DNA of 64,000 nucleotides, taken from positions 682,001 through 746,000 of the forward strand of contig NZ_CP014513.1 in the NCBI RefSeq assembly GCF_001577365.1. The letters run 5' to 3'. The position numbers and the translations under genes are program-made. Of the stretch, positions 8,417-15,780 are shown piece after piece; the stretch's first letter is position 1, and each line of letters begins with the position of its first letter. The stretch is from Frondihabitans sp. PAMC 28766 (GTDB lineage Bacteria > Actinomycetota > Actinomycetes > Actinomycetales > Microbacteriaceae). Below the pieces are notes generated by a model. That model saw nothing but the letters and a program-made list of their open reading frames with translations. It did not search any database and had not been told where the DNA came from.

Positions 8417-8456
8417 GAAAATCATGCCATAAATAGGCAAATCTGGCATGATTTTC
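8417..8456. promoter_or_regulatory. hipBA operator: perfect 13-bp inverted repeat
   Basis: GAAAATCATGCCA at 8417-8429 is matched by its exact reverse complement TGGCATGATTTTC at 8444-8456, 14-bp spacer. The spacer holds a second nested symmetry, TGCC...GGCA (8425-8428/8436-8439). It is markedly AT-rich for this genome and ends 15 bp upstream of the antitoxin ATG. The placement suits HipB autoregulation. Confidence 0.85.
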
Positions 8457-8483
8457 GGTCAAGGGAATGGTCGGGGTAGACAC

Positions 8484-8750
8484 TCAGGGAATGAAGCGCT
8501 CGCGTCGATACCGCTCGAAGAGGTCGACGAAGGCCTGCTCGGTGCGGCGGTACGCGACGAAACCGGCGTCACGGCTCTTGCCCATGTCGATGGACGCCGG
8601 CGTCGGTCATGTCGGTGAGCCCGTTCCACTGGGCCGCGCTGACGGGGAAGACGAAGTCGAGGCCGAGCTCTCGGGCGAGAGTCGCCTGCACCGCGATCGT
8701 CAGACCCATGTTCATGGCGTTGCTCCCACGACGAGCGCAGTGCGGGCGGG
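8484..8750 (-). pseudogene. Remnant of a PRISE-like SDR oxidoreductase with two internal deletions
   Basis: Three pieces of one protein family lie in order on the minus strand but in different frames. First is an N-terminal Rossmann strand (TALVVGAT, about 8719-8750). Next is a middle block (SNAMNMGLTIAVQATLAREL then a block ending NGLTDMTDA, about 8606-8722). Last is a C-terminal tail (MGKSRDAGFVAYRRTEQAF to the end ERFIP, stop 8484-8486). In intact iridoid-synthase/progesterone-5-beta-reductase-like SDRs these are separated by well over 100 residues each. The match is from memory of the family pattern. It cannot encode a working enzyme. Confidence 0.65.
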
Positions 8751-8836
8751 CGGGGCTGATATCTCTGAGTCGGAAGGCACCCTGACGCCAACGGGCGCCG
8801 CCGCGTTCTCTTCCGCCTCCGCTCTCGGCGGATGGC

Positions 8837-9697
8837 TCAGAGAGGGAACGAGACACCCGTCATCTGCTCGGACTTCTGCCAGAGTCGAGAGGCGAGCGTG
8901 GCATCCTGCGCTCGCTTGGATCGCCCGATGAGCTCGGCGCCGCCGCGCATGTGCATGAACCGTTCGGGGCCCGTGAAGCTGCCGCCGGGGAGGTCGCCGG
9001 TCGCGGCCAGCAGCACGGGCAGAGCACCCTCTTCGGGGCTCTGCGCGAGCAGACGAGTCAGCACCCGGGTCACGCCGGTCGAGGTTCCCGTCATGTTCGT
9101 CGCGACGAACCCGGGGTGCGCGGCCAGCGCGGTGACGCTCGAACCGACGGCCGAGAGTCGCCGCTGCAACTCTGCGATGAAGAGGATGTTCGCGAGCTTC
9201 GACGATGCGTACGCTCGCGACTCTTTGTAGGGAGAACGCTCGGCGTTCAGATCGTCGAGGTCGAGTCGGCCCATGCGCTCGGCCTGCGACGACAGCGAGA
9301 CGACGCGGCCCGTGATGTGCGGCAGCAGCAGGTTCGTCAGCGCGAAGGGGCCGAGGTGGTTCGTGCCGAACTGCAGCTCGAAGCCGTCGGCCGAGCGCTG
9401 CAGCGAGGCCGACGAGACGCCGGCGTTGTTGACGAGAGTGTCGATCGGTTCGTGCCACGCGCTCGCGAAGCGGCGCACCGAAGCCAGGTCGGCGAGATCG
9501 AGGGGCAGGATCACGGTGTCCCCGGCGATCGACGACGCCACGTCCGCGCCCTTTTGCACGTTGCGGACGGCGAGAACCACACGGGCATTCGCCTGAGCCA
9601 GCGCCCGCGCGGTGGCGAGGCCGATGCCGCTCGTGGCGCCGGTCACGATGACGGTGCGGCCGCTGAGGTCGGGAAGATTCGGAGTGGAAGAAGGCAT
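8837..9697 (-). CDS. SDR-family NAD(P)-dependent oxidoreductase
   Basis: The 286-residue protein has the SDR signatures TGATSGIG (cofactor loop), NNAG, and the catalytic YASSK (Tyr and Lys four residues apart) with an upstream Ser (VVSLSSQAE). This is close to the retinol-dehydrogenase-like/WW-domain-oxidoreductase-like group common in bacteria. It is divergent from the TetR gene at 9761, with a shared operator between them, so it is probably that regulator's target. ATG 9697 is preferred over 9715 because it starts closer to the conserved region. Confidence 0.88.
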   Translation of the reverse strand: MPSSTPNLPDLSGRTVIVTGATSGIGLATARALAQANARVVLAVRNVQKGADVASSIAGDTVILPLDLADLASVRRFASAWHEPIDTLVNNAGVSSASLQRSADGFELQFGTNHLGPFALTNLLLPHITGRVVSLSSQAERMGRLDLDDLNAERSPYKESRAYASSKLANILFIAELQRRLSAVGSSVTALAAHPGFVATNMTGTSTGVTRVLTRLLAQSPEEGALPVLLAATGDLPGGSFTGPERFMHMRGGAELIGRSKRAQDATLASRLWQKSEQMTGVSFPL

Positions 9698-9718
9698 GCG
9701 GGCAAGACTAGGCACTGT

Positions 9719-9743
9719 CTAGTAACTAGTCAATGGCTAGTTA
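9719..9743. promoter_or_regulatory. TetR-type operator between SDR gene and TetR gene
   Basis: TAACTAG (9723-9729) and CTAGTTA (9737-9743) form a perfect 7-bp inverted repeat with a 7-bp spacer. A further half site upstream makes the 11-bp palindrome CTAGTAACTAG (9719-9729). CTAG is rare in high-GC actinobacterial DNA, so three copies within 25 bp is striking. It lies 17 bp before the TetR ATG and 21 bp before the SDR ATG. Confidence 0.82.
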
Positions 9744-9760
9744 GCGCTTATACTCAGGGG

Positions 9761-10363
9761 ATGACGGTGCGGCCCTTCCATCACGGCAATCTGCGCGCCG
9801 TGCTGCTCGAGCAGGCCGAGATCCTGCTGCGCGCAGGCGGTGCCGACGGCCTGTCGCTTCGCGAGCTCGCGCGGCACGCGGGGGTCAGCCACGGGGCGCC
9901 CCGAAGCCACTTCATCGACCGGCAGGCCCTTCTCGACGCGCTCGCCGTGCGAGGGTTCGAGCGGCTGACCGAGGCCGTCCGAGCTGCTCTGGCGAGTGAG
10001 GCGTCGATCGAGCGGCGATTCCGGGCTGTCGGGCACGCTTACGTCGACTTCGCCGTGGATGACGCGGCCCTGATGGAGCTGATGTTCGCCGCGAAGGTGA
10101 GCGACCCGGCCGCCGACGTCGAGCAGGCCGCCGGCCGCCTCTTCGCGACTCTGGACGCGGCCATGGCGGATGCCTCCGCCGGGGCGCCCGGCGCAGACGA
10201 TCGAGACCGCTTCAAGCTGCTGTTCGCCGCCACGATGCAGGGCACGGCCACCCTCATCGCGTCGCGACGGGTCAGCCGAGACCAGGGCGACGCCATCGTC
10301 GACGACGCGGTCGACGTCCTCCTCGGTTCGCCTTTGGCGCACCGCGCTGTCCCCCGTCGATGA
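9761..10363 (+). CDS. TetR/AcrR-family transcriptional regulator
   Basis: About 200 residues. The N-terminal helix-turn-helix is clear (LSLRELARHAGVSHGAPRSHFIDRQALLDALAVRGFE), followed by a TetR_C-type helical ligand domain. GGGG lies directly before the ATG. Probably represses itself and the divergent SDR gene through the CTAG palindromes between them. Its stop lies just before the start of a truncated glycosylase gene. Confidence 0.88.
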   Translation: MTVRPFHHGNLRAVLLEQAEILLRAGGADGLSLRELARHAGVSHGAPRSHFIDRQALLDALAVRGFERLTEAVRAALASEASIERRFRAVGHAYVDFAVDDAALMELMFAAKVSDPAADVEQAAGRLFATLDAAMADASAGAPGADDRDRFKLLFAATMQGTATLIASRRVSRDQGDAIVDDAVDVLLGSPLAHRAVPRR

Positions 10364-10394
10364 CGGCGAATCGCCCGAACGAGAGGCCGAGCGG

Positions 10395-10631
10395 ATGACT
10401 TTCACGCGTGACGAGCTCGCCGCATTCCGCGGCCAGACACTGCCGGATCTCCTGCCCCGGCCGACAAGACTCCTGATCGTGGGCATCAACCCGGGTCTGC
10501 TCACCGTGGCCGTTCAGGCCCACTTCGCGCGCCGCGGCAACCGGTTCTACCCGGCGCTCTTCCGCGCCGGCATCACCGACCGCCTCATCGACGCGTCACA
10601 GGGATACCGCCCCGACGACCGTTCGCTGTGA
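10395..10631 (+). pseudogene. Truncated mismatch-specific uracil-DNA glycosylase (Mug-like)
   Basis: The 78-residue frame matches the start of G/U mismatch glycosylases: LLIVGINPGL (active-site GINPG motif) and HFARRGNRFYPALFRAGITDRLID. Family members are roughly twice this length and need the C-terminal half, including the minor-groove reading loop. Here the frame ends at TGA 10629-10631, and the very next bases are the stop of the convergent kinase gene, so the missing half is not downstream. This looks like a deletion, not a point mutation. Confidence 0.75.
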
Positions 10632-10632
10632 C

Positions 10633-11148
10633 CTAGAGCCGGTCGGCGATCGCCTGAGCAACCAGCTCAGGCGTGAGGTACGTCGTATCGACGACCTCGG
10701 CCGCGGCGTGCAGCCAGGTGCGGGCAGCCTCGGCGTAGGGCTCGACGTACGCGCGCCGGAAGTCGGACGGCCCGAGCACCGGGTCGTTCTCGATGCGGTC
10801 GCGCAGCGTCTCCTGGTCGGCGTGAAGCACGAAGTGACGCACCTCGATGCCGTAGGCCGCCAGCCCCGCGCTGATCTCGTCCCAGTAGCCCTTGACGAGC
10901 ACCGTCATCGGCATCACGAGGGCGCCCCCGGTGAACTCGAGCACGCGCCGCGCCGTCTCGACGACCAGCGGCCGCCACGGTGCCCAGTGCTGGAAGTTGT
11001 CGGTCGCGGGCAGGCCCGGCGTGATGTCCATCAGCACGACGCCCACCTTCTCGGCGTCGAGCACCCGCGAGTCGGGCAGCAGCTGCTGTACGAGCGCGGC
11101 CGTCGTCGTCTTACCGACGCCGTGGGTGCCGTTGATCCACACGATCAT
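10633..11148 (-). CDS. P-loop ATPase, TmrB/nucleoside-kinase-like
   Basis: The 171-residue protein opens with VWINGTHGVGKTTTA, a Walker A motif at residues 6-14, and has a DXE-type acidic segment (LDAEKVG) and an adenylate-kinase-like lid (DQETLRDRIENDP). This pattern is shared with TmrB, the tunicamycin-resistance ATP-binding protein, and with shikimate-kinase-like proteins; the latter is less likely. Substrate not determinable. It converges on the glycosylase remnant with a one-base gap. Confidence 0.78.
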   Translation of the reverse strand: MIVWINGTHGVGKTTTAALVQQLLPDSRVLDAEKVGVVLMDITPGLPATDNFQHWAPWRPLVVETARRVLEFTGGALVMPMTVLVKGYWDEISAGLAAYGIEVRHFVLHADQETLRDRIENDPVLGPSDFRRAYVEPYAEAARTWLHAAAEVVDTTYLTPELVAQAIADRL

Positions 11149-11207
11149 GACGGGACTCTAACGCGCCCCCTTGACCTCACCCGCACGTGGGATCGCATGG
11201 TTGCAGT

Positions 11208-11906
11208 ATGCGAATCACCCACGTCTCCCTTCCTGTCCGAGCTGCCGATGAGTGGCTGGCCTTCTTCAGCGACGTCCTCGGCGCGCCTCGTGCCCGCCCC
11301 GACGCATCCCCGACCGTCCATGTCGGCACCAGCACCGTCGACTTCCGGCAGGATGCCGGGCAGCAGGGTGATCACCACCTCGCGTTCGCCATCCCCGAGG
11401 CGCAGTTGGACGAGGCCAAGGAGTGGCTCGACCGCCGGGCAGCGCTCCTGCTCGTCGACGGAGCCGACGAGGTCGAGTGCTCGCCGGCCTGGGACGCCCA
11501 CTCGGTCTACTTCGACGGCCCCGACGGCTCCGTGCTCGAATTCATCGCCCGTCGCGCCCTGCCGCACGGGGTGCCGGGCCCGTTCACGGCATCGGACATC
11601 GTCGACGTGAGCGAGGTCGGGATGACGGCGCCGTCCGTGCCGGCCACCGCGCGCGACCTCTCGACGTCAGCCGGGGTCGGCCCGTACGGAGGCGAGCCGG
11701 GCCCCACGTTCGCCCCGGTCGGGACGGTCGAGGGTCTCTTGATCCTGGTCGCTGAGGGAAGGACGTGGTTCCCGACCGACGACCGGACCGCCGCCGCCTC
11801 GGCGATCGCCGTCCACGCCGTGGGCGGTCGCCCCGGCCGATACGGGATCGGCGGCAGCACGCTCATCCTCACGCCCGGCGACTGGGAAGGCCTGCGCGAG
11901 GAGTGA
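11208..11906 (+). CDS. VOC (glyoxalase/bleomycin-resistance) superfamily protein with extra C-terminal domain
   Basis: 232 residues. Residues 1-115 are a VOC domain: ITHVSLPVRAADEWLAFFSDVLG at the start, HHLAF and VYFDGPDGSVLEFI at the end of the beta module. Such domains bind a metal through His/Glu and act on small molecules. Residues about 125-232 form a second domain with glycine-rich strands (GLLILVAEGRTWFPTDD) that I cannot assign. A single canonical VOC domain is about 120 residues, so this protein is a fusion or a diverged double module. Confidence 0.75.
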   Translation: MRITHVSLPVRAADEWLAFFSDVLGAPRARPDASPTVHVGTSTVDFRQDAGQQGDHHLAFAIPEAQLDEAKEWLDRRAALLLVDGADEVECSPAWDAHSVYFDGPDGSVLEFIARRALPHGVPGPFTASDIVDVSEVGMTAPSVPATARDLSTSAGVGPYGGEPGPTFAPVGTVEGLLILVAEGRTWFPTDDRTAAASAIAVHAVGGRPGRYGIGGSTLILTPGDWEGLREE

Positions 11907-12012
11907 GCGAAAAGTTACCCACAGGTCAGGATCAGCCGCGCTCGTGTGTCAGGGCGTCCTCACAGAATTGACGCAGGCGGGTGACTGCGCGGCCCGCCCG
12001 GCTGGAAACATG

Positions 12013-12042
12013 TAAAAAGCCCGTGTGTAGACGGGCTCTTTT
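12013..12042. terminator. Intrinsic terminator, probably bidirectional
   Basis: AGCCCGT (12018-12024) pairs with ACGGGCT (12031-12037) across a 6-base loop, with an A-tract before and CTTTT after the stem. It lies between the VOC gene and the converging end of the Asp23 regulatory operon, and could stop transcription from both sides. Confidence 0.88.
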
Positions 12043-12089
12043 CGTGAATCTGACCTACCTTCCGCCGCGCAGCCGGTTTCGGCCGGGCC

Positions 12090-12188
12090 GTGCGTCTCGC
12101 GAAAGTCGTCACGCTGCCGCGCTTTCGCGGTCGCGGTTTCGGCGAAGCGGTGACGAGCGACGTCGTCTCGTGGGCCCGATCGATCGGT
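12090..12188 (+). pseudogene. Fragment of a GNAT acetyltransferase
   Basis: A short reading frame contains RFRGRGFGEAVTSDVVSWARSIGYA, which resembles the acetyl-CoA binding motif A and following helix of GNAT enzymes (R/Q-x-x-G-x-G/A). Nothing upstream or downstream continues the domain, and the frame runs into the end of the Asp23-related gene. Short match, so treated as a probable remnant. Confidence 0.5.
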
Positions 12189-12538
12189 TACGCGACGGGC
12201 AGCACGCCGTCCTCGATGAGCCGGACCTTCACGGTGACGGCCAGGTCGCCGATCGATTCACCTTCGGCCGTCACGACGGTGCGGATGAGTTCGCCGACCC
12301 GGCGCACCGTGCTCGGCGCGGGGACGGCCGCGAAGGTCGCGATGTGAGCGCTGATCGTCGTGAAGCCGTCGGCACGCTCGATGTCGACGAGGATGTCCGG
12401 CATCCGCAGGGCCAGTTTCACGGCGATCGCCCCGGCGGCCGCCTCGACGATCGGTTGAGCTGGGTAGACGCCGGCCACGCCCTCGGTGTCCCGGATGGCG
12501 GCGGTCAGTCGGCGCGACAGAGCGGCGTCGTCGATCAT
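12188..12538 (-). CDS. Small Asp23-cluster protein
   Basis: The 116-residue protein has helix-strand periodicity like one Asp23-like module (AVKLALRMPDILVDIERADGFTTISAHIA, VTVKVRLIEDGVLPVA). It starts with ATG overlapping the stop of the upstream Asp23-domain gene (ATGA), so it is the third gene of a sigma-Asp23-small protein operon. A similar short strand-helix-strand protein (15777-16178) occurs in the facing operon. Function unknown; probably an envelope-stress accessory. Confidence 0.7.
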   Translation of the reverse strand: MIDDAALSRRLTAAIRDTEGVAGVYPAQPIVEAAAGAIAVKLALRMPDILVDIERADGFTTISAHIATFAAVPAPSTVRRVGELIRTVVTAEGESIGDLAVTVKVRLIEDGVLPVA

Positions 12539-13131
12539 GAGCGCCCCCTCTCTCGCGGGTAGACGTCGTCGATGGTCACGTCGATCCCGACGACCGCGAG
12601 TTCGGTGTGCTCGGCGAGCGCAGCGCGGATCCGTTCACGGAGCTGCTCGGCCACCGCCTCGACCGACAGCCCGTATTCGATGCTCGCTGAGACGTCGACC
12701 CGGATGGGCTCGCCGGGGGTGGTGACGTCACCGTCGAGAGCGCAGCGGCGCATGATGATGCCGCCCAACGTGTCGCCGGCACGCCGGATCATGCCTCGGA
12801 CGGCGGCTTCGGTGAGCGCGAGCCGCAACGTCGCATCCGGGTGGCTGATGGGAATGTCCCGGCCAGATCTGACCTCGGCCTTGATCGTGTCGAGCAGCCC
12901 AGTGATCCAGGCGTCGTCCCTTTCTGGGTCACGCTGCGCATCGCGCACGAGCGCACTCCACGACAGCTCTCGAAGACGCGTCATGTTCGTCAGAGCGAGT
13001 CGGCACGCTGCCGAGTTCTCGATCGACGGATCGACGGGTGTCCGGTCTCGATCCAGGTAGTCGCCGAGCTCCTCCATGGTGTGGCCGTCGAGGTCGTCTT
13101 CGGCCGGCACAGCGTTCACGTCGGGTGTCAT
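12535..13131 (-). CDS. Asp23/Gls24-domain protein with N-terminal helical extension, coupled to the sigma gene
   Basis: 198 residues from the ATG at 13131, which overlaps the sigma-factor stop (ATGA) and has GGAGG seven bases upstream; an ATG at 13137 is alternative. The C-terminal 90 residues are an Asp23 module (VRVDVSASIEYGLSVEAVAEQLRERIRAAL then VVGIDVTIDDVYP). The N-terminal 90 residues are helical (TMEELGDYLDRDRTPVDP..., ACRLALTNMTRLRELS). A protein encoded directly behind and overlapping an ECF sigma gene is normally its anti-sigma factor, so this one may control the sigma factor; that role is inference. It has no membrane segment. Confidence 0.78.
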   Translation of the reverse strand: MTPDVNAVPAEDDLDGHTMEELGDYLDRDRTPVDPSIENSAACRLALTNMTRLRELSWSALVRDAQRDPERDDAWITGLLDTIKAEVRSGRDIPISHPDATLRLALTEAAVRGMIRRAGDTLGGIIMRRCALDGDVTTPGEPIRVDVSASIEYGLSVEAVAEQLRERIRAALAEHTELAVVGIDVTIDDVYPRERGRS

Positions 13132-13731
13132 CGCCATGCCTCCATTTCATGGAGTACGAATCTGCGGGCCCGCGCGAGGAGGCCTCGCACGGTGGGAAGG
13201 GGGAGTTGCAGGGCGTCGGCGATCTCCTGGTACGAGTAGCCGGCCGTTTCTCGTAGTAGCCAACACCGTCGCTGGTCGGTCGGGAGTTTGTCGAGCGCTT
13301 CCCAGACGGCGTCGAGCTGCATCCGAGCCTCGACGATGCGCTCGGGCGAGTCGACGCTCGGCGCCGGCGGGTCCCACTCGGCGATGTCGTCGTGGTCGCG
13401 CCGAACCCGGATCCGGTCGATCGCCTTGCGGGTCACGATCCGCATGAGCCAGTTGCGGATGTGGTTCGGGCTGTCGAGGTCGCCGATCTGCCGCCACCCG
13501 GTGAGGAAGGCCTCCTGCACCACGTCGTCCGATTCGATGTCCGAGCCGAGCAGCTTCGCCGAGTAGACGCGCATCAGCGGCCCGTGTCGACGAGCGAGGA
13601 TCTCGAACGCCTGTACGTCGCCGTCCGCCGCACGGGCGGCGAGAGTGGCATCGGCCGCCTCGAGGAGCGGGTCGTGGTCGACGATGACGGTCTCCCGGGG
13701 TCGTTGCGGCGTGGACGAGTGGCTTGGTCAT
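13128..13731 (-). CDS. ECF-type RNA polymerase sigma factor (apparent frameshift near the 5' end)
   Basis: Region 2 (LLGSDIESDDVVQEAFLTGWRQI, then a segment ending RNWLMRIVTRKAIDR) and region 4 (LPTDQRRCWLLRETAGYSYQEIADALQLPLPTVRGLLARARR) are clear. The conserved frame continues upstream of the first in-frame ATG (13574) through ADGDVQAFEILARRHGPL, which belongs to region 2, but no ATG, GTG or TTG lies in that frame. The ATG with a strong GGAGGTGG site is at 13731, in another frame. Adding one C to the CCCCGGG run near 13712-13718 joins the two. It is coupled to the Asp23-domain gene and probably directs the envelope-stress island. Confidence 0.8.
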
Positions 13732-13981
13732 GGATACCACCTCCGAATGCGAGAGCCGATCCCGATGGCCGGGCACCGAGCGCATCCGGGCAGCCCGGCC
13801 TGGAGACTGTTCGTTCTGCCCGCCTTTTGGGGGACTGCCGCGGCCATCCGCCTGGTGGCTGGTCGACGAACAAATTCAGGCACCAATTCGTGACATTCGT
13901 GCCCGACGACTCGTCCTCATAGCGGCGATGAATCTGTCGCCCCGAAACGCCGATCGCTGGTCGATCGCAAGGAGGAGAGAC

Positions 13982-14974
13982 GTGAGCACCACCCTGCCCC
14001 CGAAGGTCGGCCCCCTCGGCGACACGTGCCTCGACCGGATCGAGGTGTCCGGGACGGAGTTCGAGGAGTTGAACCGCCTGGCGGGCCGCTTCTACGGTGG
14101 GGCACGGATCCGTGCCGTCGACTCCGACGTGGGTCGGCCGTTCCCGTTCCGGTTCGCGTCCCTGGGCGACGAGCAGGTGGCCCTTCGTCTCTCCACGCTC
14201 ACAGCGGGCATCGTCGGCGAAGTGGAGCGACTGGACGACTACGTGGTCACCTGGTTCCGCACCGGGGGCGGCACGGTCACCACCCGAGGGGCTTCGATCG
14301 ATCTGCCGGTCGGCCGACCCTTCGTCCTGCCGTCGGCATCGTCGTTCACCTTCGAGGTCTTTCCAGGGCGACAGAACCTCGTCCACGTGGCTCGGCCCTT
14401 CCTCGACGACATCGCCACCGAGTTCCACGGCGGCCCGGCCCAACCGATCGCCTTCCAGCATCGCGTCTCTCCGACCGACGAAGGGAGCGCCTCCTGGCGG
14501 CAGACGATCGCATCCGCCACCCCGGTGATCACCGACCCGGAGGCCTCGCCGCTGATCCGGATGGAAGCGAACATGGCGGTGGCCAGGTCGATGCTCGCCG
14601 TCTTCGCCTGGCATACCGACCATCTCGCGCCCGTCCTCCTGATGCCGCGGCTGAGACGAGTGCGAGAAGCCGTCGAGTTCCTTCACGACAACGCGCACCT
14701 CCCCATCACCCCGGCCGACGCCGCAGCGGCCGCAGGTCTTCACACCCGGTCGATGCAGACGGCCTTCCAGCGCCACCTCGGCATGTCTCCGACCGAATAC
14801 CTCCGCTGCGTCCGACTCGATCGAGTACGCCGCGACCTCGTCGAACACGATCCCGAGACCGCGACCGTCAGCGACCTCGCCCGGGCCTGGGGCTTCGGAA
14901 ACCTGGGCCGTTTCGCGGCCGCGTACCAGGCCCGATTCGGCGAGAAACCGAACGAGACCCTTCGGTGCCGCTAG
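13982..14974 (+). CDS. AraC-family transcriptional regulator
   Basis: 330 residues from GTG 13982, preceded by AAGGAGGAGA. The C-terminal 100 residues hold two helix-turn-helix units (ITPADAAAAAGLHTRSMQTAFQRHLGMSPTEYLR and TVSDLARAWGFGNLGRFAAAYQARFGEKP). The N-terminal half is a beta-rich sensing domain of AraC-binding-like type. It sits between the divergent sigma operon and the downstream Asp23 operon on the same strand, so the Asp23 operon is its likely target. It resembles the second AraC regulator at 30300-31256 in plan and motif wording, so the two may be paralogues. Confidence 0.88.
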   Translation: MSTTLPPKVGPLGDTCLDRIEVSGTEFEELNRLAGRFYGGARIRAVDSDVGRPFPFRFASLGDEQVALRLSTLTAGIVGEVERLDDYVVTWFRTGGGTVTTRGASIDLPVGRPFVLPSASSFTFEVFPGRQNLVHVARPFLDDIATEFHGGPAQPIAFQHRVSPTDEGSASWRQTIASATPVITDPEASPLIRMEANMAVARSMLAVFAWHTDHLAPVLLMPRLRRVREAVEFLHDNAHLPITPADAAAAAGLHTRSMQTAFQRHLGMSPTEYLRCVRLDRVRRDLVEHDPETATVSDLARAWGFGNLGRFAAAYQARFGEKPNETLRCR

Positions 14975-15102
14975 CCCGGAACGCGCCTTCGGCTGGCCGC
15001 AAACCGAACCGAGGAAGGATGTTTCGAACAGATTTCGAGACGGGCGTGACGCCCGAAGCAGTCGATGCGTCTGAATGATGAAGCCCGACGAGATCGGGTG
15101 CA

Positions 15103-15123
15103 GCTCCCCGGCCCTCGGGGAGC
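15103..15123 (+). promoter_or_regulatory. Leader hairpin upstream of the Asp23 operon
   Basis: GCTCCCCG (15103-15110) and CGGGGAGC (15116-15123) form a perfect 8-bp stem with a 5-base loop, ending 25 bases before the ATG and 12 bases before the AAGGAG site. No U-tract follows. It may stabilise the mRNA or limit ribosome access. A smaller GGGCG/CGCCC hairpin lies just upstream at about 15045-15057. Confidence 0.6.
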
Positions 15124-15148
15124 GCGAACCATGTCAAGGAGAAACGCA

Positions 15149-15595
15149 ATGACGAACGTCGCCCCCACCACCAGCAGCTCGGTCGCCACGAAGAGCCCGG
15201 CCTCCGGTACCGCCGCCGGCAAGAACACGATCGCCGACGGCGTCGTCGAGAAGGTCGCCGGGATCGCCGCCCGCGAGGTCCCCGGCGTCCACGACCTCGG
15301 CAACGGTGCAGCCCGCGCGATCGGTGCGATCCGTTCGGCGATCAACCAGCAGGACCGCGGCCAGGGCATCAAGGTCGAGGTCGGCGAGAAGCAGGTCGCC
15401 GCCGACATCATCGTCGTCGCCGAATACCCCGTCGCCCTCCAGCAGCTCGCGGACAGCGTGCGCTCCGCCGTCACCGATGCGATCTCGACCGTCGTCGGCA
15501 TGGAGGTCACCGAGGTCAACGTCACCGTCTCCGACGTCTACATCCCCTCGGACGACGACAACGACGACAACAGCACCGAGAGCCGCGTCCAGTGA
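15149..15595 (+). CDS. Asp23/Gls24-family envelope stress protein
   Basis: 148 residues from ATG 15149 with AAGGAG upstream. The Asp23 module spans about residues 25-130 (ADGVVEKVAGIAAREVPGVHDLG, VEVGEKQVAADIIVVAEYPVALQQLADSVRSAVTDAI, VTEVNVTVSDVYI), followed by an acidic tail (DDDNDD). In Staphylococcus aureus Asp23 is a membrane-tethered cell-envelope protein bound by AmaP. First gene of a five-gene overlapping operon (15149-17355) that includes an AmaP-like anchor. Confidence 0.9.
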   Translation: MTNVAPTTSSSVATKSPASGTAAGKNTIADGVVEKVAGIAAREVPGVHDLGNGAARAIGAIRSAINQQDRGQGIKVEVGEKQVAADIIVVAEYPVALQQLADSVRSAVTDAISTVVGMEVTEVNVTVSDVYIPSDDDNDDNSTESRVQ

Positions 15596-15780
15596 CCACG
15601 TCGAGCAAGGGCATGATCATCGGCGCGGTCCTCGCGATCTCCGCCGTGACCTTCGGGTTCTGGGCCATGATCCTGGTCGCCGTCGCGATCGTGATCGGCT
15701 GGGGCGTCGGCCGCGTCGTCGAGGGCAAGCTCGACCTCAAGGGCCTGACCGACACCCTCCGCGGGCGGCGGTCCTCGTGA
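15592..15780 (+). CDS. Small DUF2273-like membrane protein
   Basis: 62 residues; two hydrophobic segments separated by a tight turn (MIIGAVLAISAVTFGFWAMI / LVAVAIVIGWGVGRVVEGK) and a basic C-terminus. DUF2273 proteins of this size and layout accompany Asp23 and AmaP. GTG start overlaps the upstream stop. Confidence 0.8.
   Translation: MTTSSKGMIIGAVLAISAVTFGFWAMILVAVAIVIGWGVGRVVEGKLDLKGLTDTLRGRRSS

Noticed and set aside
12001..12060. A tRNA-like stem region around the terminator
   Set aside because: No cloverleaf with a GG-TTCGA-type T-loop could be drawn; the hairpin plus A/T runs fit a terminator.
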